Shown piece by piece: positions 42,578-52,128 of a stretch of DNA of 64,000 bases. The stretch lies in assembly GCF_016907275.1 (NCBI RefSeq), contig NZ_JAFBBP010000001.1, forward strand, positions 1,783,501-1,847,500, written 5' to 3'. The translations under genes and the position numbers were made by a program. Positions within the stretch are counted from its first letter, which is position 1. Each line of letters opens with the position of its first letter. Source of the DNA: Micromonospora luteifusca (lineage in GTDB: Bacteria > Actinomycetota > Actinomycetes > Mycobacteriales > Micromonosporaceae). The notes under the pieces were generated by a model, which was not told the origin of the DNA, searched no databases, and saw nothing but the letters and a program-made list of their open reading frames with translations.

Positions 42578-45500
42578 TCACACGCGGCGGACGGTGACCG
42601 TTACCCGTTCGCCCTCGCCGACCTCGCCGGCGAAGCCGTCGAGGCCCTCGGCGAAGTCCACCGAGTCGGCCAACACCTCCCCGGAGACGAAGTCGGCGTA
42701 CGCCGCCACGGCCGCACGCACCTCCTCGGATGCCGACACCGCCACCACGATCCGGTCCGAGACGTCCAGGTCGGCGTCCCGGCGGGCCTGCTGGACCACC
42801 CGCACCACGTCGCGGGCCAGCCCTTCGGCGGCCAACTCCGGGGTGACCTCGGTGTCCAGCACCACCACGCCCTCGGCGCCGGGCAGTGGCGCGGAGTGCT
42901 CGGCGTCGGCGGCGACCAGGCGCAGCTCGTACTCGCCCTCGGCGAGGGTGACGCCAGCGGCCACCGGGGCGCCGTCGACCAACTCCCAGTCGCCCGCCTT
43001 CACCGCCTTGATGACCTGCTGCACCTGCTTGCCGACCCGGGGGCCGAGCGCCCGGGGCACCACGGTCAGGACCTGCTCGCAGTACGCGGACAGCTCCGCG
43101 CTGAACTCCACCGCCTTCACGTTGACCTCGTCGGCGACCAGGTCGGCGAACGGGCGCAGCTGCTCCGCCGCCGGCGAGGCCACGGTCAGCCTGGACAGCG
43201 GCAGTCGTACCCGCAGCCCCTTGGCCTTGCGCAGCGACAGCGCCGCCGAGGCGACCGCCCGGGTGGCGTCCATCGCGGCGACCAGGTCGTGGTCGGCCGG
43301 GAACTCGGTCGCCTCCGGCCAGTCGGTCAGGTGTACCGACCGTTCCCCGGTGAGCCCCCGCCAGATCTCCTCCGCGGTCAGCGGCGCCAGCGGCGCCACC
43401 ACCCGGCAGAGCGTCTCCAGCACGGTCCAGAGCGTGTCGAACGCGTCGGCGTCACCGGACCAGAACCGGTCCCGGGAGCGGCGCACATACCAGTTGGTCA
43501 GCGCGTCCAGGTAGGAACGGACGGTGGCGCAGGCGCCGGAGATGTCGTACGCGTCCATCTGCGCGCCGACCGTCGACACCAGTTCGTTCGTCTTAGCCAG
43601 CACGTACCGGTCGAGCAGGTGCGTCGAGTCGGTCCTGCGGCGAGCGGTGTGGGAGTCCGCGTTGGCGTAGAGCGTGAAGAAGTACCAGACGTTCCACAGC
43701 GGCAGCAGCACCTGCCGGACGGCGTCGCGGATGAGCGTCTCGGTGACCGCCATGTCGCCGCCGCGCAGCACCGGCGAGGACATCAGCATCCACCGCATCG
43801 CGTCCGAGCCGTACGCGTCGAAGACGTGGTACACGTCCGGGTAGTTGCGCAGGCTCTTGGACATCTTGCGCCCGTCCGAGCCGAGCAGGATGCCGTGGCT
43901 CAGGCAGTTGCGGAACGCCGGCCGGTCGAACAGCGCGGTGGCCAGCACGTGCATCGTGTAGAACCAGCCGCGGGTCTGCCCGATGTACTCGACGATGAAG
44001 TCACCCGGGTAGTGGTGCTCGAACCAGTCCGCGTTCTCGAACGGGTAGTGCACCTGGGCGAACGGCATCGACCCGGACTCGAACCAGCAGTCCAGCACCT
44101 CCGGCACCCGGCGCATCATCGACTTGCCGGTCGGGTCGTCCGGGTTGGGGCGGACGAGGTCGTCCACCGCCGGCCGGTGCAGGTCGGTGAGGCGTACGCC
44201 GAAGTCCCGCTCGATGTCGGCCAGCGAGCCGTAGACGTCCAACCGTGGGTAGTTCGGGTCGTCGGACTTCCAGGCCGGGATCGGCGAGCCCCAGAACCGG
44301 TTCCGGCTGATCGACCAGTCCCGGGCGTTGGCCAGCCACTTGCCGAACGAGCCGTCCTTGATGTGACCGGGCGTCCAGTTGATCTGCTGGTTCAGCTCGA
44401 CCATCCGGTCGCGGAACTGGGTCACCGCCACGAACCACGACGACACCGCCTTGTAGACCAGCGGGGTGTCGCAGCGCCAGCAGTGCGGGTACGAGTGGGT
44501 GTAGGTGTCCTGCTTGAGCACCACCCCCCGCTCCTTCAGCTCCCGGATCACCGGCTTGTTGACGTCGAAGACCTGCTCACCCTGGTAGGGCGGGACAATC
44601 GCGGTGAAGCGGGTGTGGTCGTCGACCGTGACGATGGTGGGGATGCCCGCGGCGTTGCAGACGTTCTGGTCGTCCTCACCGAAGGCGGGGGCGAGGTGCA
44701 CGATCCCGGTGCCGTCCTCGGTGGTGACGAACTCCGCGCCGAGCACCTGGTACGCGTTCTCGCCGGCCTGCTCGACGAGGAAGTCGTACAGCGGGGTGTA
44801 GCGGCGCCCGACCAGGTCCCGGCCGTACACCGTGCCGACCTGCTCGTAGGACTCCAGCTCCTTGGCGTACGCGGCCAGCCGAGCCGCGCCGACCACGAAC
44901 CGCTCCCCACTGCGCTCGCTGTCGGGGGAACCCCGGTGCTCCAGCACCGCGTACTCGATGTCCGGACCGACGGCGAGCGCCAGGTTCGACGGCAGGGTCC
45001 ACGGCGTGGTCGTCCAGACGCCCAGCTTCACCGCGCCGCGCAGCAACTCCGGGGCGGACTCGTCGGGGGTCAGCCCGAACCACACCGACAGCGTCGGGTC
45101 GTGCCGGTCCCGGTAGACGTCGTCCATCCGGGTCTCGGTGTTCGACAGCGGCGTCTCACAGCGCCAGCAGTACGCCAGCACCCGGAAGCCCTCGTAGATC
45201 AGACCCTTGTCGTGCAGGGTCTTGAAGGCCCACATGACGCTTTCCATGTAGTCCAGGTCGAGGGTCTTGTAGTCGTTGGTGAAGTCGACCCAGCGGGCCT
45301 GCCGGTTGATGTACCGCTCCCAGTCCTGGGTGAACTCCAGCACCGAGGTGCGGCAGGCCTCGTTGAACCGGGCCACGCCCAGGTCGATGATCTCCGCCTT
45401 GCTGGTGATGCCGAGCTGCTTCTCGGCCACCACCTCGGCGGGCAGGCCGTGGCAGTCCCAGCCGAAACGCCGCTCGACGTGCCGCCCGCGCATGGTCTGG

Positions 45501-45748
45501 TAACGCGGCACCACGTCCTTGACGTACCCGGTGAACAGGTGGCCGTAGTGCGGCAGGCCGTTGGCGAACGGCGGGCCGTCGTAGAAGACGTACTCGTTCT
45601 TGCCGTCGTCGCCCGCCGGACGGGCCTCGACCGACGCCTCGAAGGTCTTGTCGGCCGTCCAGTGCTCCAGCACCCGCCGCTCGACCGCGGGCAGGTCCGG
45701 GCTCGCCGGGACACCGGCGGCGGTCGGGTCGTGCATCGGATAGGCCAT
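42578..45748 (-). CDS. ileS: Isoleucyl-tRNA synthetase (eukaryote-like, type 2)
   Basis: The 1056-residue class I synthetase has the HIGH motif as HYGH at 67-70 ([21 protein letters not shown]), KMSKS near residue 627 ([12 protein letters not shown]), a CP1 editing domain, and an anticodon-binding region. The length and [12 protein letters not shown] pattern belong to the eukaryote-like IleS clade, whose members are typically insensitive to mupirocin. There is no C-terminal zinc-finger domain as in E. coli IleS. The start MAYPMHDPT follows AGGAGA by 10 bases. Expression is predicted to be controlled by the T-box leader upstream. Confidence 0.96.
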   Translation of the reverse strand: MAYPMHDPTAAGVPASPDLPAVERRVLEHWTADKTFEASVEARPAGDDGKNEYVFYDGPPFANGLPHYGHLFTGYVKDVVPRYQTMRGRHVERRFGWDCHGLPAEVVAEKQLGITSKAEIIDLGVARFNEACRTSVLEFTQDWERYINRQARWVDFTNDYKTLDLDYMESVMWAFKTLHDKGLIYEGFRVLAYCWRCETPLSNTETRMDDVYRDRHDPTLSVWFGLTPDESAPELLRGAVKLGVWTTTPWTLPSNLALAVGPDIEYAVLEHRGSPDSERSGERFVVGAARLAAYAKELESYEQVGTVYGRDLVGRRYTPLYDFLVEQAGENAYQVLGAEFVTTEDGTGIVHLAPAFGEDDQNVCNAAGIPTIVTVDDHTRFTAIVPPYQGEQVFDVNKPVIRELKERGVVLKQDTYTHSYPHCWRCDTPLVYKAVSSWFVAVTQFRDRMVELNQQINWTPGHIKDGSFGKWLANARDWSISRNRFWGSPIPAWKSDDPNYPRLDVYGSLADIERDFGVRLTDLHRPAVDDLVRPNPDDPTGKSMMRRVPEVLDCWFESGSMPFAQVHYPFENADWFEHHYPGDFIVEYIGQTRGWFYTMHVLATALFDRPAFRNCLSHGILLGSDGRKMSKSLRNYPDVYHVFDAYGSDAMRWMLMSSPVLRGGDMAVTETLIRDAVRQVLLPLWNVWYFFTLYANADSHTARRRTDSTHLLDRYVLAKTNELVSTVGAQMDAYDISGACATVRSYLDALTNWYVRRSRDRFWSGDADAFDTLWTVLETLCRVVAPLAPLTAEEIWRGLTGERSVHLTDWPEATEFPADHDLVAAMDATRAVASAALSLRKAKGLRVRLPLSRLTVASPAAEQLRPFADLVADEVNVKAVEFSAELSAYCEQVLTVVPRALGPRVGKQVQQVIKAVKAGDWELVDGAPVAAGVTLAEGEYELRLVAADAEHSAPLPGAEGVVVLDTEVTPELAAEGLARDVVRVVQQARRDADLDVSDRIVVAVSASEEVRAAVAAYADFVSGEVLADSVDFAEGLDGFAGEVGEGERVTVTVRRV

Positions 45749-46075
45749 CGGGGGTCGCTCTCCTCGCGTTACGACGACTCCGGCTCGGCCGCGTCTGGCG
45801 CCGCGCCCCGCCCCGGAGACCGTCGAGCTCACTCATCACTGGGTCTGCGAGGACGAGCCTTTCCGGGGTACGCCTCAGTCGGCGTTCCCGGGTGGTCCGC
45901 GGTACCACCCCGCTTGGCGGTCAGGATCGACCGCCCGCTCATTGACCGGCTGTGACGGGCCGGACCCGTCCGGTTCTACTGGGCCGGTCACCCGGCTGTT
46001 CTTCCGGAGGCTCACCGGTGATGGCCGGGTCATCGCCTTACGGTGCTCAACGATACTCGACCCGCCCACCGCTCC
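45749..46075 (-). promoter_or_regulatory. T-box riboswitch leader of ileS (Ile specifier)
   Basis: On the minus strand the leader contains the invariant T-box TGGTACCGCG (plus-strand 45898-45907), preceded by GGGG and followed by GACCACCC, and upstream a short stem I region with CGATGACCCGGCCATCACC. Here ATC (plus-strand 46020-46022) can act as isoleucine specifier, followed by CCGGAAGAACAG. The short stem I is typical of actinobacterial ileS T-boxes, which act on translation initiation: uncharged tRNA-Ile frees the Shine-Dalgarno (AGGAGA at 45759-45764). Exact 5' end and helices are approximate. Confidence 0.9.
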
Positions 46076-46118
46076 CGCCGAGTAATCCCGTGCGCCGACC
46101 GCCACCTAGGCTGGCCGG

Positions 46119-47141
46119 GTGATCCGGATCGAGTTGGACGAGCCCACGCTGGCCCGGACCCGGATCGCGACCAGCCCACTGTGGGAGGCCAAGTGCAGCC
46201 TCTACCTCCTCGACCGGTACCCGGACGAGGCGCCCTGGCCCTACACCGGCTGGGCCCGGCACGCCCGGCGGGTGCTCGCCGAACTGCCCGCGGCGGCCCC
46301 GGCCCAGCTCTACTCGGCGACCGGCGCCTGGTACCCGGATTTCCTGGGCCCGGTGCCGCCGACGGCGAACCCGACCATCGCCGAGGAGTTGGCCGTGCTC
46401 CGGGCCACGCCGGCCTCGGTGATCGCTGAGCAGCTCCCCCGTTACCACCGTCCCGACGACCTCCCGGGTTGGCTGCGCCCGTTCGTCACCGATCGGGAGG
46501 CCGCCCTGAACCGGCTCGCCGACGGCCTGCAGGCGTACTGGAACGCCGCGATCGCGCCCTGGTGGCCGGCGATGCGGGCCGCTCTGGACGAGGAGGTGTT
46601 GCACCGGGCGCGGGCGCTCGCCGCGCACGGCCCGGACGCGCTGCTGGCCGACTTGCACGAACGGGTGCTCTGGGAGAAGCCGGTGCTGACGCTGGTCAAG
46701 CCGTCCGAGGGGCAGTTCACCGCGGTCGACCAGCGGCTGCTGCTGATCCCGTTGATCTTCTCCCGAGGTGCGCTCACCTTCTCCACCGACCACTCCGAGA
46801 TCCTCGCGGTCTCGTACCAGGCCCGGGGCTCGGTGCTGCTGGCCGACCGGCCTACCGCCGACCAGCCAACGACCGACCCGGCGATCGACCGGCTGGCGGT
46901 GCTGGTCGGGCGCGGGCGGTCCCAGGTGTTGCGGGCACTGACCCGGCCGGCCACCACCGTCGGCCTCGCGGCCACCCTCGGGCTGGCCCCGAGCACCGTC
47001 TCGGAGCAGCTCTCCGCGTTGCTCACCGCCGGCGTGGTGCACCGCCGTCGGGTGGGCCGGCGGGTGCTGTACGGGCTGGAACCGGCCGGTATGGCCCTGG
47101 TGCAGTTGATCGGCGACGAGCCGGTGAGCGCCTCGGCCTGA
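46119..47141 (+). CDS. ArsR-family HTH transcriptional regulator with N-terminal DUF5937-like domain
   Basis: The 340-residue protein has about 240 residues of an all-helical N-terminal region (WEAKCSLYLLDR..., ALNRLADGLQAYWNAAIAPWW) and a C-terminal winged helix (TVGLAATLGLAPSTVSEQLSALLTAGVVHRRRVGRRVLYGL), the layout of actinobacterial ArsR/SmtB-like regulators beside ABC exporters. GTG 46119 has no Shine-Dalgarno but lies 6 bases after TAGGCT, so it is probably leaderless. It is followed by an ABC exporter in the same direction and probably regulates it. Confidence 0.88.
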   Translation: MIRIELDEPTLARTRIATSPLWEAKCSLYLLDRYPDEAPWPYTGWARHARRVLAELPAAAPAQLYSATGAWYPDFLGPVPPTANPTIAEELAVLRATPASVIAEQLPRYHRPDDLPGWLRPFVTDREAALNRLADGLQAYWNAAIAPWWPAMRAALDEEVLHRARALAAHGPDALLADLHERVLWEKPVLTLVKPSEGQFTAVDQRLLLIPLIFSRGALTFSTDHSEILAVSYQARGSVLLADRPTADQPTTDPAIDRLAVLVGRGRSQVLRALTRPATTVGLAATLGLAPSTVSEQLSALLTAGVVHRRRVGRRVLYGLEPAGMALVQLIGDEPVSASA

Positions 47142-47201
47142 GCATTCGGCCGGATCCGAATTCGTTTCCCCGACCACCCCGCTGCTCCTAGCGTGGCCGC
47201 C

Positions 47202-48212
47202 ATGAGCGAGTACGCGATCGAGGCGGCCGGGCTGCGCCGCACCTACCGCAGCCGAACGGGCTGGTTACGACCACAGCGCCGGGAGGTGGAGGCGGTCCGC
47301 GGCGTCGACCTGACGGTCGGCAACGGGGAGCTGTTCGGCCTGCTCGGGCCGAACGGCGCTGGCAAGACCACGACCATCAAGCTGCTGAACACGCTGCTCA
47401 TCCCGACCGCCGGCGAGGCCCGGATCTGCGGCTTCGACGTGGTCCGGCAGACCCGGGAGGTGCGCCGACGGATCGGGTACGTCTTCGGCGGCGACCGTGG
47501 CCTCTACGACCGGCTCTCCGCCCGGGACAACCTGCGCTACTTCGCCGAGTTGTACGGCGTGCCGGGGCGGGAGCAGAAGCGGCGGATCGCCGAGCTGTTC
47601 GAGCTGGTCCGGTTGACCGGCCGGGAGAACGACCGGGTGGAGGGTTACTCCCGGGGCATGCGGCAGCGGCTGCACATCGCCCGGGGCCTGCTGCACCGGC
47701 CGCGCGTCCTCTTCCTCGACGAGCCGTCGATCGGCGTGGACCCGGTGGCCGCCCGGGAGCTGCGGCAGACCGTCGCCGAGCTGGCCGCCACCGGCACCAC
47801 CGTGCTGCTCACCACGCACTACATGGCCGAGGCGGACGAGCTGTGCGGCCGGATCGCGGTGATCGCCAACGGCACGATCCAGGCCCTCGGCACCCCCGCC
47901 GAGCTGCGGCACCACGCCGACGGCCGGCAGGTGCTGGAGGTGGAGGCGTACGGGGTCGGCGACGCGCAACTCGCGGCCATCCACGCCCTGCCCGGCGTAC
48001 GGGAGGCGAGCGTGACCGTCGCCGGGGCGGCCCAGGTGCTGAGCGTGCAGTCCGACGCGGGGGTGGACGTGCAGGCCGACGTGCTGCGCGCGCTGGACGG
48101 GGTCCGACTGGGTCGGGTCACCGCCCGGCAGCCCACCCTGGAGGACGCGTACGTGGCGATCGTGAACCGGGTGAACGCGCAGGCTCGCCTCGTCGAGGCG
48201 GTGGCCGGGTGA
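47202..48212 (+). CDS. ABC-2 type exporter ATP-binding protein (DrrA-like)
   Basis: The 336-residue NBD has Walker A GPNGAGKTTT, the signature YSRGMRQRL, Walker B VLFLDEPSIG and H-loop TTHYMAE. A C-terminal extension resembles the DrrA/daunorubicin-resistance subfamily. ATG 47202 is preferred: TAGCGT lies 7 bases upstream, suggesting a leaderless transcript, and the GTG at 47193 would overlap that -10. The stop overlaps the permease start (GTGA). The exporter has one NBD and two permeases (48209, 48993); the cargo is unknown. Confidence 0.92.
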   Translation: MSEYAIEAAGLRRTYRSRTGWLRPQRREVEAVRGVDLTVGNGELFGLLGPNGAGKTTTIKLLNTLLIPTAGEARICGFDVVRQTREVRRRIGYVFGGDRGLYDRLSARDNLRYFAELYGVPGREQKRRIAELFELVRLTGRENDRVEGYSRGMRQRLHIARGLLHRPRVLFLDEPSIGVDPVAARELRQTVAELAATGTTVLLTTHYMAEADELCGRIAVIANGTIQALGTPAELRHHADGRQVLEVEAYGVGDAQLAAIHALPGVREASVTVAGAAQVLSVQSDAGVDVQADVLRALDGVRLGRVTARQPTLEDAYVAIVNRVNAQARLVEAVAG

Positions 48213-48982
48213 GGACGCTGCGGATGATCGCGGTGGGCGCGCTGCTGCACACCAAGCAGCTCAGCCGGTCGCCGTTCGAGATCGCTACGGCGCTGATCGT
48301 GCCGGTGGTGCAGGCGACCCTGGCCGTCTACCTGTTCCGGGCCGGCGGTGAGCCGGGTCGACTGTTGGAGGCGGCTGTCGGGGCGGGGCTGATGGGCGTC
48401 TGGTCGTCGGTGCTGTTCGGTTCCGGTGGCGCCGTCCAGAACCAGCGCTGGCAGGGCACCCTGGAGATGATCATGTTGGCGCCCCGGCCACCGGCCCTGG
48501 TGGTCCTGCCGATCACGCTGGCCACCGCGCTCACCGGCACGTACGCGATGGTCGCCACGCTGGCCTGGGGCCGCCTGCTGTACGGCATACCGCTGACCTT
48601 CGCCGATCCGCTGGCCTTCGCGATCGCGGTGCCCGGCTGCATCATCGGGCTCGGCATGTTCGGCCTGCTGCTCGCCTCCACGTTCGTGCTGTTGCGCAAC
48701 GCCAACGCGCTGACCAACACGCTGGAGTACCCGATCTGGTTGGTCTCCGGGATGCTCGTGCCGATCACCGCGCTGCCCGGCTGGACCGGCCCGATCGCCG
48801 CCGTGCTGCCCACCACCTGGGGGGCGCGTGCGGTCCGCGAGGCGGCCACCGGCAGCGGGCCGGTCTGGCCATCGCTCGGCATCTGCCTGGCGATCAGCCT
48901 GGCCTGCCTGGCGCTCGGCGCGATCATGATGACCCACGTCGAGCGGCGAGCCCGCGCGGCGGCCACCCTCGCTCTGGCCTGA
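48209..48982 (+). CDS. ABC-2 type transporter permease, first subunit
   Basis: The 257-residue protein has six predicted transmembrane segments (ATALIVPVVQATLAVYLF; AAVGAGLMGVWSSVLF; LVVLPITLATALTGTY; AVPGCIIGLGMFGLLLAS; WLVSGMLVPITALPG; CLAISLACLALGAIMM), typical of ABC-2 permeases. GTG 48209 overlaps the ATPase stop. It probably forms a heterodimer with the next gene. Confidence 0.9.
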   Translation: MRTLRMIAVGALLHTKQLSRSPFEIATALIVPVVQATLAVYLFRAGGEPGRLLEAAVGAGLMGVWSSVLFGSGGAVQNQRWQGTLEMIMLAPRPPALVVLPITLATALTGTYAMVATLAWGRLLYGIPLTFADPLAFAIAVPGCIIGLGMFGLLLASTFVLLRNANALTNTLEYPIWLVSGMLVPITALPGWTGPIAAVLPTTWGARAVREAATGSGPVWPSLGICLAISLACLALGAIMMTHVERRARAAATLALA

Positions 48983-48992
48983 GGAGGCGACG

Positions 48993-49781
48993 ATGACCGC
49001 ACTGCTCCGCCTGGTCGGCACCGGTGGCGTGATCGCCTACCGGGCACTGTTCAACTGGACCACCCCGGCGATGTTCGTCGGCACGCTGCTCGTCGGCCCG
49101 CTGTTCCAGCTGCTCTTCTTCGCCTACCTGGGACGCCAGCTCGGAGTCGCCGACGACGGCTTCTACATCACCGGCAACGCGGTACTGGCGGCCTCCCTGG
49201 CCTGCGTGTTCGGCGGCACGATGGCGGTCTCCAACGAGCGCCGCTTCGGCACCCTCGGGCACGTGCTGCTGTCGCCGCGCAGCCGCACCGCGGTCTTCCT
49301 CGGCCGCGTCCTGCCGTACGCGGCGAATGGTCTGCTGATCGCGGTGACCACCATGACCGCCGCGGCGCTGCTGCTCGGCCTCCGGGTGCCGCTCGACGCG
49401 CTGCCGGGGTTGCTGCTGACCCTGGCGGTCGCGGCGCTGGCCTGTGGCTTCTTCGGCCTGACCCTGGGCGCGATCGGGCTTCGGTTCCGCGATGTCTGGC
49501 TGGTCTCCAACGTCTCGGTGGCGCTGCTGCTCCTGCTCACCGGCGTGAACGTGCCCGCGGCCGGGCTACCGGCCTGGATGCGGATCACCGGCGAGCTGTT
49601 GCCGATCACCCACGCCGCCGAGGCGGCCCGCCGGCTGGTCGCGGGCGACGGCTTCCAGGCCGCCGCACCTCAACTCGCCGCCGAACTCGCCATCGCCACC
49701 GCCTACGCCGTCCTCGCCGCACTCCTGCTCAAGGTCTTCGAAGCCGAGTCCCGCCGCCGAGCCTCCCTAGACACCCTGTAA
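48993..49781 (+). CDS. ABC-2 type transporter permease, second subunit
   Basis: The 262-residue permease shares the pattern of the previous gene (SLACVFGGTMAVSNERRFGTLGHVLLSP, ALACGFFGLTLGAIGLRFRDVWLVSNV, LLTGVNVPAAGLPAW). ATG 48993 has GAGGAGGCGAC. A 10-base gap from the first permease implies one transcript of NBD and two permeases. It is followed by a tandem CCCAGC repeat and a large hairpin. Confidence 0.9.
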   Translation: MTALLRLVGTGGVIAYRALFNWTTPAMFVGTLLVGPLFQLLFFAYLGRQLGVADDGFYITGNAVLAASLACVFGGTMAVSNERRFGTLGHVLLSPRSRTAVFLGRVLPYAANGLLIAVTTMTAAALLLGLRVPLDALPGLLLTLAVAALACGFFGLTLGAIGLRFRDVWLVSNVSVALLLLLTGVNVPAAGLPAWMRITGELLPITHAAEAARRLVAGDGFQAAAPQLAAELAIATAYAVLAALLLKVFEAESRRRASLDTL

Positions 49782-49792
49782 CCCAACCCGAC

Positions 49793-49828
49793 CCAGCCCC
49801 AGCCCCAGCCCCAGCCCCAGCCCCAGCC
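49793..49828. repeat. CCCAGC hexanucleotide tandem repeat
   Basis: Six consecutive 6-bp CCCAGC-type units lie just after the permease stop, abutting the hairpin at 49827-49893. A simple-sequence tract of this kind is prone to length variation. Confidence 0.85.
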
Positions 49829-49893
49829 CGTTGATCATGAGGTTATTGCTGGCCGCGCCGGCGTGTCGTGACGATAACCTCATGATCAACGGG
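49827..49893. repeat. 20-bp perfect inverted repeat, GTTGATCATGAGGTTAT type
   Basis: Arms 49827-49846 and 49874-49893, containing GTTGATCATGAGGTTAT and its complement, flank a 27-base GC-rich spacer. It sits between convergent genes and could act as a bidirectional terminator. The arm, with two TGATCA/ATCATGA palindromic cores, is less GC-rich than its surroundings and looks like a dispersed genomic element; copies elsewhere cannot be checked here. Confidence 0.75.
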
Positions 49894-49949
49894 GCCAGGG
49901 GTGGGTCGGGGTGGGCTAGCCCGGGATGAGGGTGGGTCAGGGGGGTGGG

Positions 49950-51500
49950 TCAGGGGGCTGGGAGGGTGGTGGACCAGAGGGAGGCACCGTCGCGGTCGCG
50001 GAGGTGGACCGTCAGGGCCTCCGACTTCCCGTCGATGGAGACCTCACCGAAGTGCTGGAAGCCCTCCGCCGGTGAGCTGTTGGCCTGCGGCGGGGCGTGC
50101 ACGAAGGCCGCCTGCGGGCCGAACGTACCGTCCAGCGCGTTCGGGCCGAACGCCCCGGCGTGCGCGGGTCCGGAGACGAACTCCCAGAACGGGGTGAAGT
50201 CACCGACCGCCGCACGGGACGGGTCGTAGTGGTGCGCGGCCGAGTAGTGCACGTCGGCGGTGAGGAAGACCATGCCGGTCACCCCGGCCCGATGGGTGGC
50301 CCTCAGCACCTCGGCGAACTCGAGCTCACGTCCGGCCGGCGCGCCCGGGTCACCCTGCGCGACGCCTTCCTGGGCGGTCGGACCGTCCGGCACCACCACC
50401 CCGATCGGCAGGTCGTTCGCGATCACCTTCCAGGTCGCCGTGGACCGCTTCAGCTCCCGGATCAGCCACTCCCGCTGCTCGCGGCCGAGCAGACCGCGCT
50501 TCGGGTCGGCGTACGTGTTGCCGTCGTTCGGGTCCTTGTGGGTCCGCATGTCGAGCACGAACACGTCGAGCGACGGCCCGTACGACAACCGCCGGTACAT
50601 CGGACCGTCGACCGGCACCGGCAGCCACTCGTTGAACGCCTGCCGGGCCCGGGCGGCGAGCACGTCCACCCGCTGCTCGGTGTAGCGGGGGTCGTCCAGG
50701 ATCTCCCCCGGGTACCAGTTGTTGAGGACCTCGTGGTCGTCCCACTGGTTGATCTGCGGCACCGTGGCGGCGAACTCCCGTAGGTGCTTGTCGAGCAGGT
50801 TGTACGCGAACTGTCCCCGGTACTCGGTCAGCGTCTCGGCGACCTTGCTCTTCTCGGGGGTCACCAGGTTGCGCCAGATCCGCCCGTCGGGCAGCGTCAC
50901 CGACTCGACCAGCGGGCCGTCGGCGTACACCGTGTCGCCGCTGCACAGGTAGAAGTCCGGCCGGGTCTCCCGCATGGCCCGGAAGATCGACATCCCGCCG
51001 AAGTTCGGGTCGATCCCCCAGCCCTGCCCGACGATGTCGCCGGTCCAGACGAACTTCACGTCGCGCCGCCGGTGCCGGCCCGGCGCGGTGGTCAGCGACC
51101 CGGTCAGCGGCTCGCTGACCACCCCGTGCCGGTCCAGGCTCTCCACCCGGACCCGGTAGTGCAGCCGCTCGGCGTCCGGCAGGCCGCGCAGCCGGACCTT
51201 TCCGGTGAAGTCACCGTTCGGGGTGAGCACCGGGCCGCGCAGCTTCCGGGCACCCCGGAAGTCCGGCCGACGGCTCACCTCGACCAGCATCCGACCCGGC
51301 CGGTCGGCCCGCGTCCAGACCAGCGCCGAGTCCGCGGTGACGTCACCGCTCTGCACACCGTGGGTGAGTACCGGCCGTCCCGCCGGGCGCCAGGCCGGAG
51401 CCGCGGTCGCGCCGGCACCGCCCAGCAGGGCGCCGCCGGCGACTCCGGCACCGGCCACCAGGCCAGCCCGCAGCAGGGTACGTCGATCGAGCTCGGTCAT
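49950..51500 (-). CDS. phoD: Secreted alkaline phosphatase D (PhoD) family metallophosphoesterase
   Basis: The 516-residue protein has a Tat-type signal (DRRTLLRAGLVAGAGVAGGA, ending near ATAAP). A PhoD_N immunoglobulin-like domain (HGVQSGDVTADSALVWTRAD) is followed by the metallophosphatase domain: VWTGDIVGQ, LCSGDTVYADG, WDDHEVLNN, and FLTADVHYSAAHH. PhoD enzymes hydrolyse phosphate mono- and diesters with Ca/Fe cofactors, and are exported folded. GGGAGGAAGC precedes ATG 51500. No PHO box was confidently found in the 187-base gap to the divergent CMD gene. Confidence 0.92.
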   Translation of the reverse strand: MTELDRRTLLRAGLVAGAGVAGGALLGGAGATAAPAWRPAGRPVLTHGVQSGDVTADSALVWTRADRPGRMLVEVSRRPDFRGARKLRGPVLTPNGDFTGKVRLRGLPDAERLHYRVRVESLDRHGVVSEPLTGSLTTAPGRHRRRDVKFVWTGDIVGQGWGIDPNFGGMSIFRAMRETRPDFYLCSGDTVYADGPLVESVTLPDGRIWRNLVTPEKSKVAETLTEYRGQFAYNLLDKHLREFAATVPQINQWDDHEVLNNWYPGEILDDPRYTEQRVDVLAARARQAFNEWLPVPVDGPMYRRLSYGPSLDVFVLDMRTHKDPNDGNTYADPKRGLLGREQREWLIRELKRSTATWKVIANDLPIGVVVPDGPTAQEGVAQGDPGAPAGRELEFAEVLRATHRAGVTGMVFLTADVHYSAAHHYDPSRAAVGDFTPFWEFVSGPAHAGAFGPNALDGTFGPQAAFVHAPPQANSSPAEGFQHFGEVSIDGKSEALTVHLRDRDGASLWSTTLPAP

Positions 51501-51626
51501 GCTTCCTCCCGGTCATGAGTTGACCCCGTCGGTCTACCGGCCGGAGATGACCGCGATCGGCGATGCGGATGACGCGGATCGGAACGCAGGTTGTCCGCTC
51601 GGCATGACCGGAGTCACAGCCACGGC

Positions 51627-51654
51627 TGTCACGACGCGCCCCCGCCGATCCGTC
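51627..51654 (+). promoter_or_regulatory. Candidate ECF41 sigma-dependent promoter
   Basis: TGTCACG at 51627-51633 and CGTC at 51651-51654 are 17 bases apart, close to the promoter consensus reported for ECF41 sigma factors (TGTCACA, then CGTC). It lies 33 bases upstream of the carboxymuconolactone decarboxylase start, exactly where autoregulated ECF41 targets are expected. Confidence 0.6.
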
Positions 51655-51687
51655 GTGTCGATGTCGAACCGATCAGGGGAGGTAGTC

Positions 51688-52128
51688 ATGCAGCGAATGA
51701 ATCCCAGCGAGGTGGCGCCGAAGGCGTACCAGGCCGTCATGGGGCTGGAGAAGTACGTCCAGTCGAACGTCGACCGAACCGTGCTTGAGCTGGTGAAGCT
51801 GCGGGCGTCGATGATCAACGGGTGCGCGTACTGCGTGGACATGCACAGCCGGGACGCGCTCGCCGAAGGCGAGTCGAGCCGCCGCCTGTTCGCGGTCGCC
51901 GCCTGGCAGGAGTCGCCGTTCTTCGACGAGCGGGAGCGGGCCGCGCTGGCGCTCACCGACGCGGTCACCCGGCTCGGTGAGCACGGTGTCCCGGACGACG
52001 TGTGGAATGACGCCGCGAAGGTCTGGTCGGAGAAGGAACTGGCCGACCTCGTCATCGCGATTGCCACAATCAACGTGTGGAATCGGATCGGGGTGACGAT
52101 GCGGCTGGAGCCGCCGGCCCAGGCGTGA
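51688..52128 (+). CDS. Carboxymuconolactone decarboxylase (AhpD-like) family protein
   Basis: The 146-residue protein has the AhpD/CMD redox motif GCAYCVDMHS (Cys46, Cys49, His53). Such proteins are often peroxidase or thiol-redox enzymes. The start ATG 51688 follows GGGGAGGTAG. It overlaps the sigma factor start (GTGA). In ECF41 groups, the neighbouring gene is a carboxymuconolactone decarboxylase, oxidoreductase or epimerase and is the main target of the sigma factor. This gene fits that role. Confidence 0.92.
   Translation: MQRMNPSEVAPKAYQAVMGLEKYVQSNVDRTVLELVKLRASMINGCAYCVDMHSRDALAEGESSRRLFAVAAWQESPFFDERERAALALTDAVTRLGEHGVPDDVWNDAAKVWSEKELADLVIAIATINVWNRIGVTMRLEPPAQA

Noticed and set aside
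42896..45955. 1019-codon plus-strand ORF opposite ileS
   Set aside because: Stop-free shadow with repetitive Val/Gly/Arg/Gln composition; ileS on the other strand is certain.
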